Assembly: GCF_050908995.1 (NCBI RefSeq)
Contig: NC_135119.1
Span: forward strand, 14,074,001-14,138,000
Reading direction: 5' to 3'
From: Andrena cerasifolii
Lineage: Eukaryota; Arthropoda; Insecta; Hymenoptera; Andrenidae
DNA length: 64,000 nt
Each line of letters begins with the position of its first letter. Positions within the stretch are counted from its first letter, which is position 1. Positions 11,901-24,266 of this stretch are shown in pieces. The notes beneath the pieces are model-generated. The model searched no databases. It was not told where the DNA came from and worked only from the letters and a program-made list of their open reading frames with translations. The translations under genes were made by a program, and so were the position numbers.

Positions 11901-12459
11901 TATATTGAATGATTTAGGCACATATCTTCACAAAGCCATTCCAGACACTAGACTAACTATTAGCAAGTATGCCGATGCTAAATTCGAGTACCTTTCTTAT
12001 TGCTTGAAAGTAAAAGAACTAGATGATGAAGAACAAAGTTACGCAGCACTCCAGGAGCCCCTTTATCGAGTGGAGACAGGAAATTACGAATATCGATTAG
12101 TGTTGAGATGTCGACAAGAAGCTCGTGCCAAATTTGCAAAACTTAGATCAGACGTGCTTGTGAAACTAGAGTTATTGGATAATAAACATGTTCAAGATGT
12201 TGTATGGCAGTTGCAAAAATTTGCAGCTGGTTTGGCAAAATATTATTCTAATACGCGAGATCTCTTATCGGCTGTGACATTGTTTCCCGTCGAAGTTGAC
12301 TTATCGCACTCTGCGTTTCAATATAAATCTACCGGACCTCAAATACTAACTGACGAGGAAACAGATGAATTTGAATCTGAAGAGAAATCTACTAACGAAG
12401 AGCTTCTTATAGATACACAAAACTTCCCACTTATAACATCAGAATCTGACAACATGTAG
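8944..12459 (+). CDS. PICK1: PICK1, PDZ and BAR domain protein
   Basis: PICK1 binds C-terminal PDZ ligands of receptors and protein kinase C and bends membranes through its BAR domain during endocytic traffic. Exons: 8944-8984, optional 9100-9243 and 9372-9428, then 10302-10620, 10702-10897 and 11768-12459. Exon 1 encodes MDYDDDFFFEEDKM, like the mammalian DYDIEEDK start. Exon 10302 encodes the PDZ domain (NLIGISIGGGAPLCPCLYIV, then FDNTPAALDG). The rest encodes the BAR domain (FAAIGVREPQP, YLSYCLKVKELDDEE, TGNYEYRLVLRCRQEARA) and an acidic tail. Without the two optional exons the protein is 415 residues, the same as human as I recall it; with them it is 482. The exon 1 donor is GTTGGT, weaker than consensus. 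Confidence 0.94.
10968..11690. mobile_element. foldback element in the PICK1 intron, interrupted by a hAT MITE
   Basis: Arms of about 140 bp at 10968-11108 and 11548-11685 are imperfect reverse complements; GGCCCAATA, CTCTGC, ACCCGGA and ATCTCCGTTA recur in mirrored order. The interior holds the separate hAT MITE at 11267-11458, so the foldback element is the older insertion. It lies wholly inside the intron between the exons ending at 10897 and starting at 11768. Confidence 0.7.
11267..11458. mobile_element. hAT-type MITE with perfect 8-bp TSD
   Basis: A 192-bp element flanked by identical GTCTAAAC at 11259-11266 and 11459-11466. Ends are CAAGCCTGACC and the complement of CAGGCCTGTCCAA, close to the hAT terminal consensus. 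The GC-rich interior folds into two internal hairpins. No coding capacity. It is nested inside a larger foldback element. Confidence 0.85.
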
Positions 12460-13469
12460 CGATGTACTTTCTGTACAGGAAGAATTTCTATTTTATTTCC
12501 AGTTATTTTTCATAATACAGAAACGGATACCAAAGATTATTACTTTTAAGAAGTGTAACTTATAAATTATAATAAATATATGTTGTATGTTTAATATATA
12601 TATATATGTTAATTATATGTTTAGAATAAGTATTAATCGTAAGATGGAAAAGTGCATTTATTAAATTCTTAATTCTTACAATAAATACATGAAATAAAAC
12701 TTTATGTAAATATATGTTTCCATTTTTTTATGAACACCGTTGTCACGCCCTGGGTAGCGGTGTCCAGGACAGTGACAAGGTATGGGGTTACAAGGGGTTT
12801 TTAGGAAAGCGGGCAATTCAGGCGCGAAGGCGAGCTTCGAAGCACTCGGAAAGCGGGGAATATAACGATCTTTAAATTGTTAATTTTACACTTCTTGAAT
12901 TCTAATTTCTAGAAATCTGTTTCGAGGCTTCATCGGTAACATTGCATGCGACACAAAAATGGTAAGGGGGTTAAATGCTAGGACCCCCTAAACCGGCGAC
13001 AGAAAAAAAATGCATTGGTTGATAGATCTATCCTATACCTCGTCTGTGTTATTATCTTCTATTTTTTGTGATATTATTTTCTTTCATTTTTTTTGTGATT
13101 CCTAATCTTTTTCTTATATTTATATTATTTTCTCCTACTTTTTTGTGATTTATTTGATAATACTCTTTTTCGTCCTCGACTTTTTCATGTAGATGGCATA
13201 ACTTTTTTACTTTTTTGAAGTTTTAGTATTCAATTACTTGCAATGATGATCATATAACTTATTTAATAGAAATACTATTGTATTTGATTACATACATACC
13301 TGGTTAAAGTGACACTCACTGACACCATATTTCTCACTTCTGTTCCGTCACTTCTGTAGTGCTATATACATGCATGCACATTATACGTTTATATATATAG
13401 GCTACTATCTTGAATGCGATTGGATCTTCAGAAATCGAAAGTATCAGATTTGAATGTGCTGAACTCAAA
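12460..13469. other. PICK1/GPAA1 intergenic region with a repeat fragment
   Basis: Begins with the AT-rich PICK1 3' UTR. About 12720-12860 is GC-richer and unrecognised. 12866-13048 is a partial copy of dispersed family A. The remainder is a T-rich stretch that should include the GPAA1 promoter. Confidence 0.5.
12866..13048 (+). repeat. dispersed repeat family A, partial copy
   Basis: Shares ACGATCTTTAAATTGTTA, TTCGAGGCTTCATCGGTAAC and the end CCTATACCTCGTCTGTG with the fuller copies at 42112-42498 (+) and 49083-49479 (-). The first half of the element is missing here. Confidence 0.75.
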
Positions 13470-16400
13470 ATGGGTTTGTTGACAGATCCAGGAGCAGAAT
13501 CTGGCAAAATTGTTAAATTTCTATTAAAATGGGAACGATCACTCTGTTGTCTTCTTTATATCAGTGGAATTATTTGGATACTACTTCTTGCTTTACCTAT
13601 GTTTAATGACAGTACGTGTTACATTGCATGTGTTATTTAACCTAACAAAATTAGGTTATGTTTGTATCCTGTAACTATTTAGTTAAAATAACCTTTTCTA
13701 TAATTATTGATTAATTTTAGTACTCAATCATCGTATTGCGATTGTAGCCTTTTAAATATTTTTAGCATACATCCTATGTACATTATATATTTCGTACACA
13801 ATTACGCAATAATTTATTTTTTCTAAATTCTACCATTTAATAGCGTACTATTATGCATTGCATTATAAACGATGAATCAAGAATTATATGTTAAAGGTTT
13901 CATTTCGAACTTGATGATCTCTGTTACATTTATGCACACTCTTGTTCGTTTCAGATACCTATTTCTCTGAAAATGCTCTATTACCAGGATTGGTTACAAA
14001 AGAAAGTAACTTGGAACAAACATCGAAGCAATATTACTTAGAATTAATTCACGAGATGAAACGATATCCGGATAGAATGCCTTATGCTTGGCTCGCTGCC
14101 AAGTTAAACCAGCTTCAGCTGGATGTTTATGTTCATAATTTTTCGTTAAATTATCCCTTTCAAGAACAACAGGTAAATAAAAGATGAGAAATGTTCTTAA
14201 ACGTTATTTGGGGATTGTAAACTTATAATGTTTCATTAACTGAGTTTAAACATAAATCTGAATTTTGTGGCGTGTTTACCAGAATAACCCCTTAAGGACA
14301 GTAGAGTATCTTTGAAAATACATAATTTCCATAACGAGCAAAATACTTTAAGTACCCTTTAGCTTCAACTGTGATCTTTAATAAGTTAAAGATTAAAATG
14401 ATTGATATTCAGTTTACAGGGCAAAATATATACGGAATCATAAGAGCTCCAAGAGCAGCCAGTACAGAAGCAATTATAGTTAGCGTCCCTTTTAGGCCAG
14501 TTAATAGCATTTATTTGGACACCGCTCCTTCTGTTGCTCTTATTCTCGCATTCGCCAAATTCTGTAGAAGTAAGTGTTTCCTTCAAGTTGAACAGTATAT
14601 GTCTATAAATATTTATATTTAAAAGTATATTATATGATGGAACTAACTTTCACAAGTTCGCAGTTTTCAAAATTGTAAAATCGGTTAAATTTTGTTTTAT
14701 TGTTGAAAGTTTAAATGGCCTTTGCTCTTGACAACTGTGAGCTTGAAAATTATTCTGAATATTATTCATATTTAAATAAGCCAAAAATGTCTTGAAACAT
14801 GCTGATACTATAAGTCACATTCTCTTTTCTGATTATAGGGCAGACATATTGGGCGAAAGATATTATATTTTTAATAACAGAACACGAACAACTAGGAGTA
14901 CAGGCATGGTTAGATGCGTATCATGGCGTTACGAGTGGTAACGAAGATGTACTTGTATCTGGAGACCTTTCTGGTCGCGCTGGTTCCATTCAAGCTGCGA
15001 TTAATTTAGAACTACATTCAATGAAGGTTTCATCTATTGATGTTAAGGTATTTACATGGAATCTTTCTTTTACTTGCTACTGTACAAACAGCAATGGATA
15101 CATCTACTCGATGTTCGATATAATTAAAAGTATGTATTTCAATTTATCTTTAAATTCTGATCGCATGGATCAGACCAGCGCTGTACAGCGTAGGGGCCCC
15201 TTACGCGCCTGCTTCCCCTTCCAATCTTTCTTTCGCGCAGCGTGCCTTCCGTTGTCAAGGAGACCGCGCGACGCTACGAAGGCTGCCATGACGGGCTAGC
15301 CGGGCTAGCGTCTTCGCGGTTAGCGTCGCGCGGTATCCCTGACAACGCGGACGAGAGTGGGAGAACCTCAAGCTCCCGCGAGAGCGACCTTGGACAGCGC
15401 TGGATCAGATAATCAGTTTCTATGTAAAGAAACAAGATAAATGTTTTTGAAAATGTACAACCACGCGTATTTGAATTTTAGTACAGACGGTACAACACTT
15501 TTCTACAATTTTGTAATGACATTTATTTCAGTTTGAAGATATTGAAAACGACTGTGCTTTTAAACAATATAAAATTCGTGAATAAGACAGTAAATCATTA
15601 TTTTATTAAGCATAACTATTACTTAGGTGGAAGGATTAAATGGACAACTGCCCAACTTAGACCTTTTCAATTTAGCACAGAATATGATTGCTAAGGAAGG
15701 GATCAGACAATCGTTCCAAAGACGTTTTGATGTTAAATACAAAGATAAATTTAAAAATTGGAAGTATCATTTTAATACGCTTCTTATGATGATTGCCACT
15801 CAAGCTACTGGAATTCCAACAGGAAATCATGGGCTTTTCCATAGGTATTAAAAAATATGTAACAAAAATTACTGGATTTTTACAGAATAATATCGTATTT
15901 ACATCTTAGAATTATGTTTGGAAATTGTAAATAGATTTGTAAAGTATTTGTTCGTTTTCTAATGAATTACAACTAAATCAAGCATATTTCAGTGTGTTAC
16001 GTTTTATAGAAATGTTGACAAACGCACAACTGTTGCAAAGTTAGCCATTCGATAATTATCCTGGTCTTTAAAATGAGAAAATGAAATTATTCTGTATTGT
16101 AATTTAATATTGTTCTGTCAATACAATATTCTCGAAGGTTTGGCATCGAAGCGATCACTTTGGAAGGTTTTGAAAAATCGGGACAGCAAAGTTCTGATGG
16201 GAATTTTTATCAAGTAGGTCGCGTAGTGGAAAGTATAATACGGTCGCTAAACAATTTACTAGAACGCTTTCATCAGTCATACTTTTTTTATCTGCTGCCA
16301 TCCACTGACACTTATATTTCTATCGGTGAGTAAAAACACATGTATTTAAGGTATTTAATGTATTTAACGTTATACAATATGCATTTATAAAGTTGTGCCT

Positions 16401-18248
16401 TTTTAAATGATTATTTAGGGATATAAGAACATGTGCTTTTAAGTTAAATATGTTGTTGTTTCCATATTAAGTTTACACAGTATTATTTTAATAATTTATC
16501 TTATATCTTTTAATGAAAAAATAAATTATTACTATGATACAATTATTCAATGTATTCTTTTTAAATAAGGTGCTCCTTCAACTATCTTATTATATATAAA
16601 TTTGAGTTTTATTGGCTTAACAAGTATGATTATTTCAGGTCTCTACATAAGGTCATTAGTCTTGATAATTGCTGCAGTATTCTTAAAAGCATTTTCCATC
16701 TGGCAAAAGCTTCAAGAATCCACTTGCGCAGAAAACAAGAAGAACACTACTATTAAACAATCAAAGGTTTGTTAATTTTATTATTTCATGAATAACGTAA
16801 TTCGCGTATAAGCATGAAATTTAATTCATAGATTAAATTTATAAATTAACACGTTAAGGTTCAGAAATTAATAATTGCATTTATATTAATACATGCTTTA
16901 AAAGATAACTTTAACAATTGATGTGGTATATTCTTGTAGAAAGAAGGATTTGATATTGGAACTATAACTTCAGAGATATTATGGGCACACATTTGTGGAG
17001 TGGCAATTGCTTCATCGCCGTCCGCACTAACTTATTTGGGTAGAACACTGTGGAACTCTCGTACAGAAGATTCTATATATTTTGGTTTCGCAGTTATAAC
17101 TACTTTAACATTAATGTGGCCATTTTATCCTAAAAGGTAATTTTAATGTTCATTTCTTCTACTATGCTTTATATAATCACAAATAATGTGTCTATAAATA
17201 AGTCTTTATTATTTCCAGACAAATGAAGTATAAAAATGCAGCCTTAATCTGTGTAATCGCATCAGTGGAATTAGCCACTGTGTTAATGTGTATAGCGATG
17301 CATAATTTTTCCTTGGCCCTTGTCGCCGCTGTAGTTTACGTACCTGTGATTCTCCCAATAACACCGAAACAAAGTTCTACCAGCAAGTAAGTATGTCTTA
17401 AGAAATAGATTTATCGAGTCGTGTTTCACTAACGTTTTTGTGTTGATTTCAATGCAACGAAACAGTAATTTAAATGCTTTTGATAAGCACTACATACGTA
17501 CTTGCAGTACGCGAATGTGTTTTTTGTTCGAGCTTGTACAGCACTCTAAAGGTAGGCTCTCACTACGCCTCGCTTCAACTCATTTTATTCTTCCTATGCT
17601 TTTCTTATGTATTTTGACAATTTGACTCACACTGCGCCTCGTCTCGCCTCGGCGCGGATTCTTCCTTGAGAATATTTTGAGGAACAGACGCGAGGCGTAA
17701 TGTGAGTGGATGCAATGCCACCGCTTGAGGAAGGAAGAGGTGCTCTGAGCAGTTGACCAAACACATGAACCGAAGCAAGCTCGGATAACTTCAGGTACGG
17801 AAAACCCGAGGCGACGCAAGCCTAGATGTAAGTTTGAAAAGAAGTTGCGCCGAGACGAGGCGAGGCGTGGCGTAGTGAGAGCCTACCTTTAAGGGACATT
17901 TCTTTAAAATTTTAAACACCTAAAATTATAACTTTAATATTATCAGAACTACGTATAAAATTATGTTGCAGGTTTCGTCACGTAATCTCCTTTTTCTGGA
18001 TTCTTCTACATCCATTCGTGACCTCGAGTTTGCTCATAATGTGTTATACGTACATAAACTTTTCCAAAGATCCCCTTCTCTCAGTTTTGTTTGGTGGATA
18101 CCGTGCCACGAAACAAGCGTTTGTTTTCAGTATTATGGACTCGATGATATATGGAAATTGGTTTTATAATGTGGCGGTTTCTACGATTGTTCCTATTTGG
18201 CTTCTGTTTTGGAATATTTTGTGTTCACACAATGTAATACATTCGTAA
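13470..18248 (+). CDS. GPAA1: GPI transamidase component GPAA1 (GAA1 family)
   Basis: GPAA1 is an ER multi-span subunit of the GPI transamidase, the enzyme that attaches GPI anchors to proteins. Ten exons (13470-13611, 13955-14172, 14413-14569, 14839-15047, 15627-15844, 16138-16325, 16639-16766, 16940-17136, 17219-17386, 17972-18248) join in frame to 633 residues, close to the human length near 621. Start is MGLLTDP, followed by an N-terminal membrane span. The luminal peptidase-like domain shows YGIIRAPRAASTEA, QTYWAKDIIFLITEHEQLG, GRAGSIQAAINLEL and VEGLNGQLPNLDLFNL. Several membrane spans follow from about residue 378. Introns 4 and 9 contain inverted-repeat transposons. PIGU, another subunit of the same enzyme, lies about 6 kb downstream on the other strand. 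Confidence 0.96.
15176..15402. mobile_element. hAT-type MITE in GPAA1 intron 4
   Basis: A 227-bp GC-rich element with ends CAGCGCTGTACAG and the complement of CAGCGCTGTCCAAGG. It is flanked by GATCAGAC (15168-15175) and GATCAGAT (15403-15410), an 8-bp target duplication with one mismatch. It has no coding capacity. Confidence 0.85.
17550..17888. mobile_element. inverted-repeat element in GPAA1 intron 9
   Basis: About 340 bp bounded by perfect inverted AAGGTAGGCTCTCACTACGC repeats, with TA immediately outside each end. Sub-terminal GC-rich repeats (variants of CGAGGCG) occur many times on both strands. No transposase is encoded. The intron-exon frame of GPAA1 is undisturbed. Confidence 0.75.
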
Positions 18249-18409
18249 TACATGTAAATAATTCTCCATCATAGTACACCAATTATTGTAGTTAATTATT
18301 TGCATATCTCATTATTATTAATATTCAGTATTAAGATTGGCAATATTTTATAGAGAGTACATATCTAGAATCAGTATAACCGGTAATCAAGATAACCATT
18401 GCATTAGAT

Positions 18410-18626
18410 CAGGGTTGACTAACTGGTGGCTCGCGAGCCGCCGGGGGCACGTCCGGCTTGCTGCCACGCTGAACGGCCCCCTCCATACCTACCAGACTCT
18501 GATGATCGCAGTCGAAAAGAGAAGGAAAGAAGGAGGAATCCACTGCGATCGTCAGAGTCTGGAAGGTATGGGTGGGGCCGTTCAGCGTGGCAGCAAGGCG
18601 GAGGAGCCACCAGTTAGTCAACCCTG
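18410..18626. mobile_element. hAT-type MITE with perfect 8-bp TSD
   Basis: A 217-bp near-palindromic element with ends CAGGGTTGACTAACTGGTGG on both strands, flanked by identical CATTAGAT at 18402-18409 and 18627-18634. The long self-complementary interior explains overlapping frames on both strands; none is a gene. Confidence 0.9.
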
Positions 18627-18857
18627 CATTAGATAAACATTATGTACATTGGTATGTGCATTCAGGGCCGGCGCGATAATAAACTAATATACAAACCCAA
18701 CCACTAAACTAATGTAATATAAAAATAAAAACACCTCAGATAGTAGAGAGTCAATTTAATTATAATTTATTTCGTACATAATTGATACACTTGATATACA
18801 TCGATATTAATATTGATATTAGCGACATTGATAATTCTAATAATGTAGCAGACAATA

Positions 18858-18992
18858 GTGTTATTGGAGGATATATTCGTGACACACAAAATCCTTTTGA
18901 ATATTATGATGAAGATGAAACGAAAAGGCGATGCCGATTTTTCGAATATACAGCTGTCGTGTGCACTAACCAGCCACTCTGGTACAATGTCT
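18858..18992 (+). pseudogene. PIF/Harbinger-like transposase fragment
   Basis: The frame reads GGYIRDTQNPFEYYDEDET followed by KRRCRFFE, resembling the N-terminal part of PIF/Harbinger nucleases (a basic stretch, then NPFE-YY--DEE-KRR-RF). It ends at a stop after about 45 residues with no catalytic DDE core nearby, so it is a broken remnant. The similarity is from memory of the family. Confidence 0.45.
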
Positions 18993-19267
18993 AAAAATTT
19001 CATCCTTGGATCATCGACAGCCTGCAACAAAGATGATAATTAAAAAAGTTGTACACTTTTATGCACAATTATCCGTGTATCTTTTGAACGCATTAATTTT
19101 CGAAGCTAAAACTTTATATTTGGGTATCTTTCCACAGTCCTCGCAATACCCACAAAGTTTCATCTCGATCGGTTTCACCGATGCCTTTTGGAAGTACAAC
19201 CTGGTTTTATAATAAGCATCATCGTAATTATTGTAAATAAATTCCAAGCTTTCTTGGTCTTATTATG

Positions 19268-19576
19268 CATGTCTTCCACAAATAATGTTTTGTTTATATA
19301 AATTTTTGTGTTAAATAAATTTGTTTTGCGTTAAATAAACCCGAATAGGACAGCAAGGTTAAAAGGCGTATGTGTTCTTGTTTTGTTGCGATCCTTCTTT
19401 CTCTGTCGTTGAACGCAATACGTTTATAAAACGATGTTTAAATTGTTACTCTAACAGAATTATTTATAAATCGCGGGTTTCGAATGACCTAGTTGTACCC
19501 GTGTTGAATTCTAATTCTTACCACGCGTGGCGTTACAAGCTGTTTCCAGACGTCACCGGTAACGTTGCACCAATAT
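19268..19576 (+). repeat. dispersed repeat family A, 3'-truncated copy
   Basis: Starts CATGTCTTCCACAAATAATG and carries a TATATAA box and two AATAAA signals in its first 80 bp, then the TTAAAAGGCGTATGTGTTC block shared with copies at 42112 and 49479. It stops before the CCTATACCTCGTCTGTG end. The promoter-plus-polyadenylation layout recalls a solo LTR, but no TG...CA ends or short TSD were established. Confidence 0.75.
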
Positions 19577-19789
19577 AATGACGTATGGGTTGGTCTCAAG
19601 ACCGTCTCAAGACATCTATTAAAACGTCGTCTTGAAAATGTAACCTCCATTTACCATCTATTCTGACAGATGTGACGTCATACAAGCATTTACTTATTTG
19701 AACAAGATCTTCCTCAAGCAAATGCTTAACCGTCGAAAACCCTGTTTCAATAACAAAATCCCATATTTAACATTTGCAGATTGTATGTA

Positions 19790-20349
19790 TTGGGTCATCC
19801 CGAAAATTTCCAGGGTTTTTGATTTTGGCGCCATCTATTTTGTAAATCTACGGATGGCTACAGATTTCGTGGGACATCCCGGATTCGTGTTTTTCTTTTA
19901 TTTACAGCGACGATTAGCTAATTTTGTTCCGTCCGGCATACTTCCAGTGCTTCGCTGTTCGCTGTGCTTCGCATAGATAAAGCGTAAACATGGACAGACG
20001 CGATTTTCGATATCTGGTTCTTTACGATTTTAATTTTAAAGCACCGAGCCACATAGGGCGGTGGAAACAGCTTTTGGGCCTTTTGGTGACGACACACCAG
20101 ATGATGGAATAGTTCAAGCATGGCTTGCGAAGTTCAAGCCAGGGAATCTAAACCTCAAACCTCAAAGATGCCTCAGTTTCTCAATCCCCGAGATACGGAT
20201 TTTTATGTACATGGAATAAATGGCACTTGCGTGGCAAAAGTGTGTGAAATATAATAGGGCTTATTTTAAATAAAAATGTTAATTTTTAGTGGAGTTGTAT
20301 TCTTTACATCAAACGAGCGAAACCCGCGGAAACTTTCAGGATGACCCAA
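19790..20349 (+). mobile_element. internally deleted mariner-like transposon
   Basis: A 560-bp element with inverted TTGGGTCATCC ends and flanking TA at 19788-19789 and 20350-20351. The interior keeps scraps of a mariner transposase in shifting frames: MDRRDFRYLVLYDF, then AWLAKFKPGN, then a C-terminal WQKCVKYNRAYF. The catalytic DDD region is deleted, so it is dead. Confidence 0.8.
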
Positions 20350-20974
20350 TATGTACTATATATAGCAATAATAGTATATAATTATGCTGTGTAATTAACC
20401 TTTTGTTTCGTGTTTACCTTACTTCGTGAAAAGACTTTTGGGACACCCTGAATTAAAAGTACCAACAACAATGGTTTATGAGAACGATTACTGTTTTGGT
20501 TTCTTGTTTATATTATGTTTCATTACTTCTAACATTATACGTAAACATTATCTGACCTTAGAACGTGTTGATGTTTTTTCATTCAATAGTTTTCACCACT
20601 GATTGAGATCAGTTGGGGTTGGGAAGGCCAATCTGTCAGTTTTGTTTACAAAAAAAAAGTCCAGGAAAACCCATTGGGTGACTTCAATTCAATCAGCAGT
20701 AATTCCAGGGAAAAGTGTAGTGTGCATTTGATCATGGTTTTCACACTCTAACTTTAATGGAAACTCCATAAATGTGAAACCTACAAGTTTATGTAAGTAA
20801 TGACTACGATGACTAATGACATCAGATACACCCATTATCTTATTAAGAACAGTAAAAATGCATAAACTTTGCGCGATTCAGATCTTAACGAAATTAATGA
20901 CAGTTCCCGGTATGTATTATTTTCTATGTTTAAGATAAACATAACTAGTGTCATCAGTATTTGATTTTTCGAAC

Positions 20975-23729
20975 ATGGCAAGCAATATCGAAACCAAGAC
21001 CAGAACAATTGTTGGGAAGAGCACGTAAGTAGAATAGTTTTGTGATCTTTAAATGGAATTAAAAAGATTCTATGATTCACTCTGTCTTAGGCATTGCACC
21101 AGCTTCGGTACGTGCAAGGCATTGGCGTTCCGCAACTTTAAGCCACCTGCCGCTTTACACCAGGCAATGAAAAATTGTTCGAATGATGGTCTCGGGGATA
21201 GTCAATTGTGTAAAAATTATAAACGCTTTGTTAACGATCTTCCAAATGTAAAGACGATACCGTTAGAATATTATGAGATAATGTATAAGATTTTATTATA
21301 TATGGAGGACTACGAGCTGCAATTAATCGCTGAGAAGCATAATATAACGAACCAACTGCTCAGGGAATCGGGTGAGAAATTTATTATCACCGTACTCACT
21401 TTAGACGAAGACGATCCATTTACTAGTATCGGCGATATGGTACAACTTCAGCCAGTGGGTACAGGCTGCATATATCACAGTAAAATAGTAGATATCAAGG
21501 GAAAGGAAATATCAGTAGCTTTGTTGAGCCAGTGAGTACACGAGTTTAATTTTCTGCCATTAGAAGATAAAGTACAGAGTATGTTGATACATAATTAGTA
21601 ATGACTGTTTGTGAAATCCTTTTAGAAAACATTGTAAGAAGATCTCTGGTTGCAACATCAATGTCAATTTTTGTACCTCCAGATGGCAAATAAAGTGTTT
21701 CCATTACGTTCTGAATGTTATATATACACAAAATTTGGTCCATTTCTTGTATCCCAAAGTAGATACAAGTTATTACGTTCTGCCAAAGGAGTAAGTTCCA
21801 TCAGATACAAATTACCCCTTGCTATTTATACTTTTATATTCTCTGTTTATTTTATGACAGCAATTTGAATTGGATTCATGAAAGTATAGTTGGAAATCCA
21901 GAACAGAAACAGGCAGTAATTAATATCTTAAATAACTCGGCATATCCTGCGCCGTACATATTATTTGGCCCACCTGGCACTGGAAAGACGACGACGCTGG
22001 TTGAAACCATTTGCCAGGTATAATCTAATATAATCGCTATTAAAAAAAAAATTCAAATTCCACTGTTAACATATAGCCTGAAGAGTTTCGTCATTTCACA
22101 GATTAGGAAGCAACAGAGGACCAAGTATATTTTAGTATGCGCATCTTCCAATGTAGCAGCGGATGTAATTGCAAAAAGATTATTAGCTATACTTCCTAGT
22201 AAAGATGTGTTTCGGATGTATGCGCAATCTAAACAAAGGTGAGGCAGTCCTTTTTATAAATAATTACCAGTTTATTACCTTTGGTTTTCTTTCATATGTA
22301 CAGGAAGGATATAGATAAAGATATTAGCCCTAGTTCAAATTTCATCAATGACATGTGGCTAGCCTTGCCGAAGCAGATTTTTATTCTGAAGAAGATTGTT
22401 ATCACCACGCTGGTAACGTGCACAAGGTATACGTTGGCTTCGCTTTAATTGACGTTGCTTGTTTATGCAGTAATGTTCGCAACCTGTTTTTCTATAGATT
22501 GGTAAAGCTCAATTTACAATATGACCATTTCTCGTACATATTCATCGATGAAGCAAGCCAAGGCACTGAATTGGAATCGCTGATTCCATTTACAATAACA
22601 AGTTCGCAAAGTAAAGTAACGGAAGGTACATTGCACGCCCAAGTTATCATTGCTGGTGATCACCATCAACTTGGACCTGTGGTTCGATGTAAAAAAATTC
22701 AGCATTTGCTTGGTGAATATAAATTTTATTGATTGGTCAAACTGAACTTACATAAACTTTCATTAGGTCTTGTAAGATCTGATTATATTTTCAGGAAGGT
22801 CACTTATGGAACGATTAATGGAATGCGAACCGTATCAGAAAGTGAAAAATAAATATAATTCACGTTATATAACGAAATTAGTTCGCAATTACCGAAGTCA
22901 AGAGCCCATTTTACATATACCAAATAAATTATTTTACGATAATGAATTATTATGCTGCGCCAAATCGGACATGAAGTTATCTTTAAAGTTGTCGATATTA
23001 GCAAATGAAGCGTTCCCTATAACATTTTTCGCTATTCTGGGCAAAGAAATAAGATGCCCATCTGGGAGGTAATTGCGATACAATGTTTCGATATTATTTA
23101 TAAAGTTCCCGTTTAATTTAATAATTGCTCGTGTAATTTTCAGTGTTTATAATACTGAAGAAATTACGGCTGTGATGTATTGTACAAAGAAACTAATGTC
23201 TGGTAAACTTGGTACGCGTCAGATTCAACAGCAAGATATCGGCATTATAACTCCATTTAAACGACAAAAGATTATGATCGATAAGATTCTAAACAAGCTT
23301 GGACTGCATAATATAACTGTCGGAACAGTAGAAACATTCCAAGGGCAAGAGAAAGAAATTATAATCTTAACTACTGTGAGAACCAAATCTTTTAAACACG
23401 ACGATACAGAACACATTGGCTTTCTGTCTAATCGAAAGGTATAAACTTACGTACTTTATTAATTTGAATGATCCACTCGTGTTTATATTAATAATTTCGA
23501 GGAATAAAAGTCTAAATTCTATTCTTTTCAGAGATTTAATGTGGCCGTAACAAGAGCCAAGAATGCATTGATCGTAATAGGAAACCCGTCGGTTCTGCGT
23601 AAAGACAGGTGTTGGAATGCTTTGTGGGAGTATTGTAACAAAAACAATGCATGTATGGACATTAATATCGTCCAAAGGAATGCTAACTCTAAAACCAAAA
23701 ATCGAAAGGTCACCATTCCTAGGATTTAA
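20975..23729 (+). CDS. short MOV10/Armitage-like SF1 RNA helicase
   Basis: An Upf1-like superfamily 1 helicase of the MOV10/MOV10L1 (Armitage) group; members act in small-RNA silencing and mRNA control. Ten exons (20975-21024, 21091-21531, 21626-21790, 21861-22017, 22102-22238, 22304-22426, 22498-22712, 22795-23068, 23144-23438, 23532-23729) join in frame to 684 residues. Motifs: Q-motif-like NPEQKQAV, Walker A GPPGTGKT (about 255-262), DEAS (about 375-378), GDHHQLGPV, KLVRNYRSQEPIL, VGTVETFQGQEKE and RFNVAVTRAK. All core motifs are intact, so it should be active. Human MOV10 is about 1000 residues; most of the N-terminal third is absent here. The start at 20975 (MASNIETKTRT) is chosen by splice phase, and further 5' exons cannot be excluded. 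Confidence 0.88.
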
Positions 23730-24266
23730 TTACAATTACATACGTATGCAATATCAAACCAAAGTAAATGAGTGTGCAATGGAGAAATCGAGTAATGTTA
23801 ATTTATAAATACGTACGTAAAAGAGAAATGAGGAAGCTAATCATAAAAATAATATAGTGTTGAATTTATTTTTTATAGACTATAACAATGTACTATCTTT
23901 TTACGACAAGATAGTACTAAATATTTGGGAAATTTAATAAACAGTAATTTTCCCAAACATTATTAAATCAAAAGCGATTGCAATAAAGAGTTTGTTTCGT
24001 ATTTATAGAAAACATTTTATCTATTGTTCATTTTTTATACAATTATGGTAATACAATTTGGTAATAATTGATATTTGAATAAACTGTTGTATGTCAAGTG
24101 TGTTGAAAATAAAAGATCTAAAATAAAGATGTTACGTACAAATATCTCCCCCCTCTACTCCTCCTTTATGTTCGAAGCAATTAATTTACGGATATTTAAA
24201 TGCAGTTTCTCTCGATTTTGGAACATTGGTAAACAGTTTTAATGCTAAACTTTGTAAGATACAACT
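23730..24266. other. convergent intergenic region
   Basis: AT-rich sequence between the helicase (+) and PIGU (-) stop codons, holding both 3' UTRs. No repeat or frame of interest. Confidence 0.6.

Larger units (their letters stand above)
18249..20974. other. transposon-rich gap between GPAA1 and the MOV10-like helicase
   Basis: Contains, in order, a hAT MITE, a CAGGGCCGGC terminus near 18666, a Harbinger-like fragment, a family A repeat and a deleted mariner, each listed separately. I recognise nothing in 20350-20970, which should hold the helicase promoter. Confidence 0.55.

Noticed and set aside
18409..18636. Four overlapping frames on both strands
   Set aside because: All are translations of one near-palindromic hAT MITE with an 8-bp target duplication.
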